Shown here piece after piece: positions 16,304 to 25,222 of a stretch of 64,000 nt of DNA. The notes under the pieces are model-generated. The model was given only the letters and a program-made list of their open reading frames with translations, searched no databases and was not told the origin of the DNA. Source of the DNA: Natrialba aegyptia DSM 13077 (GTDB lineage: Archaea; Halobacteriota; Halobacteria; Halobacteriales; Natrialbaceae); the NCBI RefSeq assembly GCF_000337535.1, contig NZ_AOIP01000031.1, forward strand, positions 444,704 to 508,703, given 5' to 3'. The position numbers and the translations under genes were made by a program. Positions within the stretch are counted from its first letter, which is position 1; each line of letters begins with the position of its first letter.

Positions 16304-17663
16304 AGCAGAGCAACCGATCGACGACGGGGTACCGAGCGACCAATCGAGCGACGATGCGGACGACGAGTTCGAGCCGGTCCAGGTCTTTCCCGAATCCGAG
16401 GAGATGGACCTCCGGCCGGGCGCGGACAACTGTTACAAGTGCTCGACCTGCGACACGAACTGTCCCGTCGCCGAGGTCGACGACGAGTTCCCCGGGCCGA
16501 AGTTCCAGGGGCCGGAGCAGTGGCGGCTCAAGCGCCAGGACGACCACGACATCGACGAGTCGGTGATGAAGTGCTCGAACTGCATGCGCTGTGACAGTTC
16601 CTGCCCCTCGGACGTGCCGCTGTCGCAGATGCACAACACCGCTCGGGGCGAGTACGTCGAGGAGAACATGAGCAAGTTCTCCCGCGAGTACATCCGCAAC
16701 CGAATGCTCGCGAACTACAGGCGACTCGCCCCGCTGGCGTCGATGTTCCCCCGCACGGCGAACTTCGTGATGGGGCTCTCGGTCACGAAGTGGCTCGGCG
16801 AGAAGACACTCGGCGTCACGAGCGAACGCGACTTCCCCGAGTTCGCGACGGAGACGTTCCGAGAGTGGTGGACAAAGCGAGGTGGCGCGCACGTAGAAAG
16901 CGAGGACAAGCGCATCGCGTACTTCCACGGCTGCTACTCGAACTACAACACGCCGGAAGTCGCGAAGGCGCTCGTGCGCGTCTACGAACACTTCGGCTAC
17001 GAGATCATGGTCCCCGACCAGTCCTGTTCGGGCACCCCGATGTTCGCAAACGGCATGCTCGACGACGCCCGCCGCGCCGCCGAAACCAACGTCCGCGAAC
17101 TCGCGGCGGCCATCGAGGACGGCGCTGACATCATCGCCTCGTGTAGCTCCTGCTCGATGTCCATCCGCCAGGAGTACCCCGAACTGTTCGACTTCGAGGA
17201 CACCGACACCGTCGCCGAACACACCTGGGACGCCGTCGAGTACCTGCGCGTCCACGAGGATCTAGAAGCCGAACTCGAAGGCACCTCGGTCGGCGACGAG
17301 TTCGACGACTTCGCGTATCACGCACCGTGTCATTCACGTAACCAGGGGCTCGATGGACAGACGATCGAAGTGATGGACGCGATTGATGGTATCGAAGCGC
17401 ACGATGTTGGGGACTCCTGTTCCGGAATCTCCGGGACCTACGGCTGGAAGGAAGAGAACTACGAGACGTCGATGAAGATCGGCGAAGACATGTTCGAGCA
17501 CATGGCGGCCGCCGAGGCCGAAACCGGGCTGACGGAGTGTCCGACCTGCTCGATGCAGATGGAACACGGGACCGGCTACGAGATCAGACACACGCTCGAA
17601 GTACTTGAGGCGGCGCTCGTCGGGAGCTCCGCGCAGTCAGCACCAGCAACGGAGCCGAACTGA
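16296..17663 (+). CDS. glpC: Anaerobic-type glycerol-3-phosphate dehydrogenase iron-sulfur subunit C
   Basis: 455 residues. Two [4Fe-4S] motifs are visible: C46-C49-C52-C56 in NCYKCSTCDTNCP and C93-C96-C99-C103 in KCSNCMRCDSSCP. Two Cys-Cys-Gly-type heterodisulfide-reductase domains follow (HGCYSNYNTPEVAKA, DQSCSGTPMFANG, ASCSSCSMSI, and YHAPCHSRNQGL with CSGISGTYG and CPTCSMQME). It passes electrons from GlpAB to the membrane quinone pool. The stop TGA shares a base with the ATG of the Cdc6-like gene. Confidence 0.95.
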   Translation: MSEAEQPIDDGVPSDQSSDDADDEFEPVQVFPESEEMDLRPGADNCYKCSTCDTNCPVAEVDDEFPGPKFQGPEQWRLKRQDDHDIDESVMKCSNCMRCDSSCPSDVPLSQMHNTARGEYVEENMSKFSREYIRNRMLANYRRLAPLASMFPRTANFVMGLSVTKWLGEKTLGVTSERDFPEFATETFREWWTKRGGAHVESEDKRIAYFHGCYSNYNTPEVAKALVRVYEHFGYEIMVPDQSCSGTPMFANGMLDDARRAAETNVRELAAAIEDGADIIASCSSCSMSIRQEYPELFDFEDTDTVAEHTWDAVEYLRVHEDLEAELEGTSVGDEFDDFAYHAPCHSRNQGLDGQTIEVMDAIDGIEAHDVGDSCSGISGTYGWKEENYETSMKIGEDMFEHMAAAEAETGLTECPTCSMQMEHGTGYEIRHTLEVLEAALVGSSAQSAPATEPN

Positions 17664-18865
17664 TGAACTTACAAGAGCGCATCGCTCGCCGACGATCAGC
17701 ACGCCAGGATCGTTCGATCATCGTCGATCGCGACCACCTGAGCCCCGTCGTTCATCGGCAAGAGCCGGTCGGTCGGGGCCCCGTTCTCGAGCAGTTACTC
17801 GACACCCTCGAACCGGCTTTCGACGGCGAACTCCCCTCGCCGGTCGCAGTCGTCGGGCCGGCCGGCGCCGGCACGTCGGCGATCATCACCGCGCTCTTCG
17901 ATGCGCTCAACGACCGCCTCGGCGAATCGAGCCGCTCGATCGCCACCACCACGCGCGCCGGGAGTACCGGTCCCGTCACCTGGTTCGTCTACGTCGACGG
18001 CCGCCGCGTCGAAAGCGCCTTCGCGTTCTACCAGGCCGTCCTCTCGGTCATCTCCGCCGAACCCGTCCCCGAGAGCGGTATCGGAACCGACGACCTCGGG
18101 GAGCGTCTGACCTCCCAACTCACACGCCACGACCGGCGCGCCGTCGTCGCCATCGACCACCACGACGAACCCGAAACCCTGTGCTACGACCGCGTCCGCG
18201 AACTGCTCGCCCCCGTCAACGATAGCGTCTCGACCATCGCCGTCGGCCAGACCGAACCCGACGGCTGGGACGCCGACGCCGGTTCCACCATCACCATCCC
18301 CGCCTATCGCCACCACGAACTCGTCGACGTCATCACCGACCGCGCCTCAACCGGCCTCGCCCCGGGCGTCCTCGATCACGAATCCGTTCGTGAACTCGCC
18401 GTTTGGGCCGACGGCAACGCCCACGACGCACTCGCCGCCCTATTCAGTGCTGCAGTCCTTGCCAGTAGCACGGACGCAGACCACATCGAATCCGGTCATC
18501 TCGAGCAGGCACAGACAGCCGTCCCCTCCCACGGCGTCCACGTCGACCGTACCCTCGCACTCTCCGAAACCCGCCAACAGGTCCTCGCCCACCTTGTTGA
18601 TGTCGACCGCGACGGCCGCCCCATCCGCGAAATCGCGGGTGATATCGCCGATCGATCGACGCTCACCGACGGCACCGTCAAACGTTTCCTCTACGAACTC
18701 GCCGACCGCGGTGTCATCGAACGCGTCCCCCTCCCAACGACCGGCAGCGGTCGCCGCCCGAGTTCAGTCGAACCGCGATTTCCAACGCTCGTGTTTCGAA
18801 CGCTCAGTTCGGCTTCGACCGACAGCGACTTAGATACGGACGGGATGAGTGGAGAGAACTCGTAG
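17663..18865 (+). CDS. Degenerate Orc1/Cdc6-like AAA protein with C-terminal winged helix
   Basis: 400 residues. It resembles Orc1/Cdc6 in size and layout: an N-terminal RHxxLSPVV...EPVGRGPVLEQLL segment, an AAA domain (about 35-290) and a winged helix (about 300-380, TRQQVLAHLVDVDRDGRPIR and DGTVKRFLYELADRGVIERV). The nucleotide site is altered. The P-loop G65-P-A-G-A-G-T71-S has Thr where the essential Lys should be, and Walker B is AIDHHDE rather than xxDE. ATP hydrolysis is therefore doubtful. Its start overlaps the glpC stop by one base, suggesting coupling to the glp operon. A CHAT protease follows 145 bases downstream. Function unknown; it could be a DNA-binding regulator rather than an initiator. 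Confidence 0.75.
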   Translation: MNLQERIARRRSARQDRSIIVDRDHLSPVVHRQEPVGRGPVLEQLLDTLEPAFDGELPSPVAVVGPAGAGTSAIITALFDALNDRLGESSRSIATTTRAGSTGPVTWFVYVDGRRVESAFAFYQAVLSVISAEPVPESGIGTDDLGERLTSQLTRHDRRAVVAIDHHDEPETLCYDRVRELLAPVNDSVSTIAVGQTEPDGWDADAGSTITIPAYRHHELVDVITDRASTGLAPGVLDHESVRELAVWADGNAHDALAALFSAAVLASSTDADHIESGHLEQAQTAVPSHGVHVDRTLALSETRQQVLAHLVDVDRDGRPIREIAGDIADRSTLTDGTVKRFLYELADRGVIERVPLPTTGSGRRPSSVEPRFPTLVFRTLSSASTDSDLDTDGMSGENS

Positions 18866-19010
18866 AACGGAAAAGAGAGCCAGCGACTCGTAGCGAGGTA
18901 TTCGAATCGAGTTCCCCGTTCCGAGAGAGACAACTGATGGCAGATACCAGATATCCGACAGTGCCCTTTTTTGGCGATGGCCATGAATGTGATTTATACT
19001 CGAGGTAGAT

Positions 19011-21380
19011 ATGACGATCGAGTTCACGGAAGTAACTACCCCACCGGGGCTGGAAATTCACGATTCGATCGAACAGCGCCACCTCCAGATCGAAACACCA
19101 GAGCCAGTATCGATCGAATCGCCGGTTTCCCATACGATCGCAGCCACAGCCCCTGTCTCGCCATCGAATATTGATGCGAATTCGGCTTCTGCTCGTTACG
19201 AACCAGCATCCACAGATGATCCTCAGAATTTCTATTTCCCGGTCAACAAGACCTGTACGATCGAAACCGACGAACTCCGGTTCGACCAACCCCATTCAGT
19301 AACCATTCACGATGGGGCTGGAAGGACCGAGGAGAATTTCGCCGCCGGAGAGCGAGGGCAACTCGACGACCGAACGCAATACATCGGCCTCAGCGGCCCG
19401 ATCAAACTCTACTGCCGCATCGAGTCCCCTGGCACAATCGACGTTGGTCTAACTGCCGTCCGCGTCAATCTCGAACGCACAACCGAAATCGAACTCGGAG
19501 CCAGATCGTTACACGACAGACCTGCCGGCACGATCACGACGCCGCCCGATATCGACTCGATGGCAACGTCGATTTCCGTGCTCTCGTCGGCGCTCAAAAC
19601 CACCTCACCAGAACGAACGTGGCCGACGCTCCGCGGACATCCGCCGCTCATCGAACTCGGTGATACTCTTGAAATTCCGGACTCCATCCCGAAATCGACG
19701 ATTCGCGACGACCTAAGTGGATCGTATTGGGAAACGCTCAGCGCGAGTGAGACGGCCCTTGGATCGATGGATGGGTGTGTGAACGAAAACGAGAGTAGAA
19801 CGCGGAAGGGCAGTGGTACTACCGAGCCGTCCGGGACACTCACAAACCTCACTACGCCCGAAACGGCTATCACGATTACAACACCACCAACGTATCTCTC
19901 CCTCTTTCAGGCCGCACCACTCGCGTTCTTCCTTGGTGCAACGGTCCTGCCGACAACCCATACGAATTCGCCACCGACGCTCCACACGCCACAGTTCGAG
20001 TATTCGCTCCCGACGGGCGAGGAATTCGGCGACGAAATCGCTGCTCTTCTCAAGCGATTCTTCTTCCTCGACTGTCTTACCAGAACCGAAGGTATCTTTC
20101 AGTACGATCTCCTTGAACGATCATTTTTGGAAGGCGATCTTCCGTTTGATCTCGTATCGGCCTATGAGAAACCGCTCCCTGAGCGGCTCGAATTGTATCT
20201 CGAGCCACCAACCGAGCTTATCGAGGAGTACAGTCCACGGTGGCCGCTGACCGCTCACATCCCGCCAGAACCGGAAAGCGTCGAGCTGCTTCCATTTATC
20301 GTTAACGAACTCGGAATCGTTCGCCCATCTCGTGGCCGAACTCCCGAAACAGTCCCGTCCCAGCCGTCGGCGGACACCCGTCTCATCCGGTCGGCGAGCA
20401 AACCGGATGCGCGACGGCCGTCATCACCATCGTCACCAACATCATCGGTACGGGATGCCTCAGAGTTCGTCGTGCCGACTGTCACCGACGAATCGATCGA
20501 GCACGCCTGGTTCGGCAACAACGTTCCCCAAAATGCCTCTAAGGCGACCATTGAAGCGTATCGGAACCAACTGGATCGCGATGCTCGAAACGACTCCATC
20601 GAAATCTTGCTCGTCTGCAACGACGCTCGCATGCTCGACGAACACGATTTACTCGATGCGACCTACGGCACTCGCGAGGAACTCCCGTTCGAGATCCACT
20701 CCGAGTTCGGCGTCGACACGGAGAAACTCGCCGACCTCTTGACCGACGGTGGGTACGACTTCGTCCATTATATCGGGCATGCGACCGAGGACGGACTGCG
20801 GTGTCCCGACGGCGACCTCGACGTTCGAACGCTCGAGTCGGTCGACGTGGGTGTGTTCTTCTTGAACGCCTGCCAGTCCTATCACCAGGCGCTGGCGCTA
20901 ACTCGCCGTGGTGCGTTCGGCGGTGTGAGCACGTACAGCGACGTTGCAAACGACGACGCGGTCACTGCGGGAGAAACGATGGCGCGCCTGCTCAACCGCG
21001 GCTTCCCGCTCCGTGGCGCACTCGAAATCGCTCGGCAGAATACGGGGTTAGGTGACCAGTATCTCATCGTCGGTGATGGCTCAGCCGATATCGCCCAGTC
21101 CGAGGGTGGTGCTCCGGCCGTCGTTCAACTCACTAATCGTGAAGATGGGACGGTTGACTTCGCTCTACAGTCGTACTCAACGAAGGAGTATAGATTAGGA
21201 ACTGCAACGGAATCTAGTCTCCCGACAGTTGCAGACTGGCACCTAAGCCCGGGGTATACACCGTTCTTATCCGTCGATGAGGGCTCGCTCCAGGAATACC
21301 TCTCTTGGAATGAGCTCCCTGTGGTCCACGAAAAGGAACTGTTCTGGAACGACGGTGTTGGCGCATTCCATTTCCCGTGA
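19011..21380 (+). CDS. CHAT-domain (caspase-like) protease with a haloarchaeal N-terminal region
   Basis: 789 residues. The C-terminal CHAT domain (about 520-700) has VHYIGHATEDGL with the likely catalytic H590, and VFFLNACQSYHQAL with C621. These are followed by GAFGGVSTYSDVANDDAV and ALEIARQNTGLGDQYLIVGD, typical of separase/caspase-clan CHAT domains. There are no TPR repeats. Residues 1-250 appear beta-rich, and about 300-440 hold a hydrophobic segment and an aromatic region before a Pro/Ser linker. A GAGGT site sits just before the ATG. AT content appears higher than in the glp genes, hinting at a different history. Regulated proteolysis in stress, death or defence is a reasonable guess only. 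Confidence 0.82.
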   Translation: MTIEFTEVTTPPGLEIHDSIEQRHLQIETPEPVSIESPVSHTIAATAPVSPSNIDANSASARYEPASTDDPQNFYFPVNKTCTIETDELRFDQPHSVTIHDGAGRTEENFAAGERGQLDDRTQYIGLSGPIKLYCRIESPGTIDVGLTAVRVNLERTTEIELGARSLHDRPAGTITTPPDIDSMATSISVLSSALKTTSPERTWPTLRGHPPLIELGDTLEIPDSIPKSTIRDDLSGSYWETLSASETALGSMDGCVNENESRTRKGSGTTEPSGTLTNLTTPETAITITTPPTYLSLFQAAPLAFFLGATVLPTTHTNSPPTLHTPQFEYSLPTGEEFGDEIAALLKRFFFLDCLTRTEGIFQYDLLERSFLEGDLPFDLVSAYEKPLPERLELYLEPPTELIEEYSPRWPLTAHIPPEPESVELLPFIVNELGIVRPSRGRTPETVPSQPSADTRLIRSASKPDARRPSSPSSPTSSVRDASEFVVPTVTDESIEHAWFGNNVPQNASKATIEAYRNQLDRDARNDSIEILLVCNDARMLDEHDLLDATYGTREELPFEIHSEFGVDTEKLADLLTDGGYDFVHYIGHATEDGLRCPDGDLDVRTLESVDVGVFFLNACQSYHQALALTRRGAFGGVSTYSDVANDDAVTAGETMARLLNRGFPLRGALEIARQNTGLGDQYLIVGDGSADIAQSEGGAPAVVQLTNREDGTVDFALQSYSTKEYRLGTATESSLPTVADWHLSPGYTPFLSVDEGSLQEYLSWNELPVVHEKELFWNDGVGAFHFP

Positions 21381-21508
21381 CGATATACGAGCCAATACAG
21401 CGGTATCTACTCTTCTATATTGGTGTAGTTCTGGCCCTTATCCCGCACTTGCCGAGAATACTTCCCGTTAAAAAGTGAACTCGTCCCGAGTATGTCCCGT
21501 TTGACCGG

Positions 21509-21643
21509 TTAGGGGCCAACCTGCGAGCAAGTCCCCGCAGCTACCGTTCCCGCCTGACTAAGCAACAGCAACAGCGTGAACATCGCGCCGATCATTCGCG
21601 GGTGCTGTGCCAGGTAGTCTTTCATTCCGTCTGTGTTCGACAT
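21509..21643 (-). CDS. 44-residue single-span membrane peptide
   Basis: Reading leftward from ATG at 21643 gives a short charged start (MSNTDGMKDYLAQHPR), a hydrophobic helix (MIGAMFTLLLLLSQAGTVAAG) and a short tail TCSQVGP before TAA. The pattern (soluble ~16 residues, R-M-I-G, LLLL, Q-A-G) matches a family of tiny haloarchaeal membrane proteins (I recall the label DUF7503) often seen alone between larger genes. It points toward the CHAT gene and has its own AT-rich promoter with a direct repeat. Possible roles are membrane toxin, protease substrate or signal peptide; none is shown. Confidence 0.7.
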   Translation of the reverse strand: MSNTDGMKDYLAQHPRMIGAMFTLLLLLSQAGTVAAGTCSQVGP

Positions 21644-21669
21644 TGCATTCCAATAGATGTAACCAATGG

Positions 21670-21707
21670 TAATAAAATTATCTTATGATTACATACTCAT
21701 GATTACA
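21670..21707 (-). promoter_or_regulatory. Promoter with 9-bp direct repeat for the 44-residue membrane peptide
   Basis: On the minus strand the AT-rich box AATTTTATTA lies about 27-37 bases before the ATG at 21643. Immediately upstream ATGATTACA (plus-strand reading) occurs at 21685-21693 and 21699-21707, 14 bases apart. This is a plausible regulator site abutting the box. Confidence 0.5.
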
Positions 21708-21708
21708 A

Positions 21709-21994
21709 GAAAATATTACATGACGAAGATAGAGTCAGACAGTACCCATCAGAGGCGGTACGCTAATGAGATACTACTGCCTCTTCGAGGCTACTATGAC
21801 AGTTATTTAATCATCTCCAGCATTTCTGTTCTCCTCCGTGCGTATTTCACTCCGTATGGTAGCGATCGGAAATTGGAGCTATCAGCCGATTACGCGGGCG
21901 TAACGATTTCTCGGTCACACTACAACATCACTGACAGTAAAACGAGTTCAGCAGGCAGCCGCTACGCCATCCGAAAATCGGCTGGTCTATACTA
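21709..21994. other. Intergenic region with no supported gene
   Basis: A rightward open frame runs through here into the aglB coding region, but it has atypical composition, no domain, and overlaps aglB on the opposite strand. I see no feature that I can support. Confidence 0.5.
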
Positions 21995-24934
21995 CTATGG
22001 CGCCGTTTTAGCGCTCACTGCGGCAGTCGTCTCGGTATCGTTGTCCGATGAACCGTCGCCGGTACTTTCGTCATCGGTGGAATCGCCTTCCTCACCGGTC
22101 TCGTTTCCGGTCCCGGCGTCGCTTTCGTTACCCGCGTCCGTCTCGTTTCCGTCAGCACCGTCGTCGAACTCGACTTCTTCGAACTCGGTCGTGATCGTGT
22201 CGCCGTCGATGACCGCCGTCTCCGGAACGGCCGTGGTCGCTTCGTACGCGCTCGTCTCGTTGCCGTCGGACGTTACGAGCGAGAGCGTGTAATTCTCGTC
22301 AAGTGCCTCGACATCGCTGTTCGTGTACCCGTCGTCAACACCGAGTTCATCGTTCGTCGCGTACGGGACGGTCAGTTCGAACGAGCCGCTCTCGTCGACG
22401 GTCCCGCGTTGGGTGTAGTTGAACGTGGTGCCGGTGTTAGTCTCGAGTTCGAGCGTCGCGGTCACGACATCGCCCGCTTCGACGGCGTCTGCGCCGACGG
22501 TACCGGTGAGCGTTGCGCCTTCGACACGCTCGTAGGTTTTAACGGATGCCGTCTGGCGCTGCCCGATGAGTTCGTACTCCAGGTTCGGCCTCTGTTGGAT
22601 AACGCTGAGTTCGACCTGCGTCTGCCGACTGTTCAACTGCTGGTTGATCCGGACCTGTGGCGTTCCGTCGTCGCTCATGAGCACCTGATCGGTGTTCGTG
22701 TTGATGATCGCGTAACTGATGAACGCGGATTGGTCGTCCGCGTCTTCGTGAACGAGCCGGTAGTGGTCCATTCCGACGGCGTTGTTGAAGTACAGCGACG
22801 AGGTCATCGTATCGTCGTAGGGCAGATCTCCGAACCGTTCGGAAACCTCATCTCGATCGATTTGTTCGTTCGCACCGAGATCATCCGGCGTGATGTAGTG
22901 GGAGTAGTCGGGCCCGGACCAGGCGGAAATCGCGGAGAACTTTCCAGCGGCCATCCCGTCGTCGATCATGATGTACCGGATTTCCTCGTTGGTCTCGTCT
23001 GCGTCGGCGACGATCTGTTCGAGTTCCTCGTTGGACTGGTTACTGACGGATGCACCGGCTGCAATCGCGTCCAGAACCAGCTCGCCGCGCGTTTCGGATT
23101 CTGCGGTCAGGAACGCGGCCGAGGACTCGGCGTTTTGCTGGAACGGGTTCGAGTGGGGGATCCGTTCGGCCTGTGTGGTGATCAGGTGGCCGTAGTCCCA
23201 CCAGGACAGGACGCCATACGATCCGACGGGATAGTCGTAATCACCGTCTCCGGGCGAGTAGCTGCCGTAGTAATCGAGTTCACTGGCGTTGTCCGCGCCG
23301 CCCCAGTTGCCGGGGGCCGGCGTGTTTTCGGCGAGCCACTCGTTCGAACTCTCCCAGGTCTGGGCATCGCCGTGTGGCTGTACTCCCTCGGCCTGTTGCC
23401 ACGCGGTCGACCCTTGTGCCATCGGCGGAAGCAACGGCGCAAACAGCAACAGGACGATCATGACGAGGACGATGACCTGGTAGGTCTCGACCTGACGCAG
23501 CGAGTCGATGCTGCCCCGAACATCGAAATTGAATAGACGGGCGATGTCGGCCACGAAGACAGCGTTCACAACGACGACAGCGAGCGTGAGGTAGTACGAG
23601 AAGCGAATCTGGGTCGCCGCCATACTGATCAGGAACAGCGACCAGACGACGATCAGCGTATACTCCGCGCGGAACTTGCGGCCGAGGAACGGCCGCGCGA
23701 TCAGCAAGCCGAGACCGACGAGCATCGTGTAGAACGCCGCGCCGAACTCGTCTCCGACGAATTGGGTGAAGTTATCCGGCGGTTGGGCCTCTTGAATCGT
23801 CAGGTCGGTCGCCGTTCCACCGAACGGAATCGCACGACGGGCCGCGTTGGAGACGATATTGTCGAACAGGTTTGGCAGTGCCAGCCACATCACAGCGAAG
23901 GTAAGGGCGATGAGAGCCCCAATCGCGGCCGGGTAGTAACGGCGGTCGATGTCGGTGCTGTTCCACTGTCGAGCGAACCAGGCCATGAAGAGACAGCCCC
24001 CAGCGACGAGTGCTGCACTCAGGGGCTGCAAGAGCCCAAAGCTCGTCGCGCTCGTACTGAACTGCTCTATCAACAGCGCCGTGATGATTGCGGTGAGACC
24101 GAGACTCACGGCGCCGACGAACGCGACGTGATCCGGCGAGATATTCCGAACGTAGTCCAGACAGAGCTGGATCGTAAAGAAGATGGCGAGAATGCCGACG
24201 AGGACGACACCGGACGGCCAGACCCAGATATACAGCGAAAGAGCGATCCCGGCAAGGACGCTGTAGATCGTCGGTTGACGCAGCGTTTCCCAGTCACCAT
24301 CGACGAGCAATTCGTAGATCGGCTGTTCGCGTTCAGCCGAGCGCAACGCTGCCATCAGCGCCAGGATTGCGATCGCCATGAACAGGACTTCCCCGATGTG
24401 GTGGTCGAGTTGTCCGACCGTCGACCGCGAGAGGAACTGGCCCGGGATGAGCGCGAGGAGGACAATCGACGTGATGCCGCCGAGTGTGCCACCGAGCCGG
24501 CGGCCGATGTAGAACACCGGAATCGCGATGAGCCCGGCCATCACCGGAACCGCGAGCAGAGAGACCGTGTATAGCGTCTCCGGCGACGGGTCGCCGAGGC
24601 CAACGATCATCGCCACGGTGACGATCAGTTGATCGAACAGCGTCCCGAACTGCCCGACGTAGCGACCGGTCGGAAACCCAGTCCAGACATCGAACGGCAT
24701 CGTATTCGGGAAGTTCTCCGACGTCCACTGGATCGTTCGCCAGTGATACCACGAGTCAACTCCAGCGAGGGCGGGCGTCCCGTCCTCGGTGATGAATTCA
24801 CCGTAGGCCTGGGTGCGTACCCAGATCATGAACAGTATCACGGCCCCGAGGACGGGCACGTGATACCATTCGGACCACGTCTCGAGAACGGATGAGTCCG
24901 TCTCGTCCTCGACGTGTTCAGTGTTGGTACTCAT
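21995..24934 (-). CDS. aglB: Archaeal oligosaccharyltransferase
   Basis: 979 residues. STT3-family enzyme that moves lipid-linked glycans to Asn of secreted proteins such as the S-layer glycoprotein, at the outer face of the membrane. About 13 transmembrane helices occupy residues 20-510, with GVDSWYHWRTIQW (catalytic/metal DxD region) near residues 60-75 and REE-like external loops. The hallmark WWDYGH motif is at residues 578-583. The C-terminal domain is beta-rich and ends in an acidic Asn/Asp/Glu/Thr tail that itself contains N-x-T/S sequons. It is divergent from the AglG-like gene, and a TATA-like box lies about 27 bases upstream. Confidence 0.96.
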   Translation of the reverse strand: MSTNTEHVEDETDSSVLETWSEWYHVPVLGAVILFMIWVRTQAYGEFITEDGTPALAGVDSWYHWRTIQWTSENFPNTMPFDVWTGFPTGRYVGQFGTLFDQLIVTVAMIVGLGDPSPETLYTVSLLAVPVMAGLIAIPVFYIGRRLGGTLGGITSIVLLALIPGQFLSRSTVGQLDHHIGEVLFMAIAILALMAALRSAEREQPIYELLVDGDWETLRQPTIYSVLAGIALSLYIWVWPSGVVLVGILAIFFTIQLCLDYVRNISPDHVAFVGAVSLGLTAIITALLIEQFSTSATSFGLLQPLSAALVAGGCLFMAWFARQWNSTDIDRRYYPAAIGALIALTFAVMWLALPNLFDNIVSNAARRAIPFGGTATDLTIQEAQPPDNFTQFVGDEFGAAFYTMLVGLGLLIARPFLGRKFRAEYTLIVVWSLFLISMAATQIRFSYYLTLAVVVVNAVFVADIARLFNFDVRGSIDSLRQVETYQVIVLVMIVLLLFAPLLPPMAQGSTAWQQAEGVQPHGDAQTWESSNEWLAENTPAPGNWGGADNASELDYYGSYSPGDGDYDYPVGSYGVLSWWDYGHLITTQAERIPHSNPFQQNAESSAAFLTAESETRGELVLDAIAAGASVSNQSNEELEQIVADADETNEEIRYIMIDDGMAAGKFSAISAWSGPDYSHYITPDDLGANEQIDRDEVSERFGDLPYDDTMTSSLYFNNAVGMDHYRLVHEDADDQSAFISYAIINTNTDQVLMSDDGTPQVRINQQLNSRQTQVELSVIQQRPNLEYELIGQRQTASVKTYERVEGATLTGTVGADAVEAGDVVTATLELETNTGTTFNYTQRGTVDESGSFELTVPYATNDELGVDDGYTNSDVEALDENYTLSLVTSDGNETSAYEATTAVPETAVIDGDTITTEFEEVEFDDGADGNETDAGNESDAGTGNETGEEGDSTDDESTGDGSSDNDTETTAAVSAKTAP

Positions 24935-25222
24935 TAGGTTCCACCAGACCCAAACAAAGAATAAGTCTTGTTATATACTTGTCTCCGATTGACCAATCCG
25001 ACCACCCGTCAGTTGGCTTTGATAGGGACTGCTGTCCGTCAGTTCCGGCGCAACCGCAGGACGATCCCGGTTGTCGGGAAATCGGTACAGCAGTCCGTCT
25101 GAATCCACAGGAGAAACTGCAACGCAGCAGCGTCCGCGATTCAACCACGATGACCACGTCCGGACTCTCCAGACCAAGAGAAGGAAAAGGCTTATTCGCT
25201 ATTCAGGGCAATTCTGTGGACA
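24935..25222. promoter_or_regulatory. Divergent aglB/aglG promoter region with long inverted repeat
   Basis: For aglB, minus-strand boxes ACTTATTC (about 24959-24965) and AAGTATATAACAAG (about 24968-24981) lie upstream of 24934. For the rightward gene, GGCTTATTC at about 25189-25197 is about 29 bases before the ATG. A perfect 10-bp inverted repeat, GGACTGCTGT (25026-25035) and ACAGCAGTCC (25087-25096), flanks a 51-base middle. Confidence 0.5.

Noticed and set aside
18890-18935. TTCGAATC-like sequence suggesting a tRNA T-arm
   Set aside because: No acceptor, D- or anticodon stem can be drawn around it.
21666-22292. 208-residue rightward open frame after the CHAT gene
   Set aside because: It overlaps the aglB 3' end on the opposite strand, has a Ser/Val/Pro-rich end that mirrors aglB's acidic tail, and shows no domain. 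The AT-rich first part looks non-coding.
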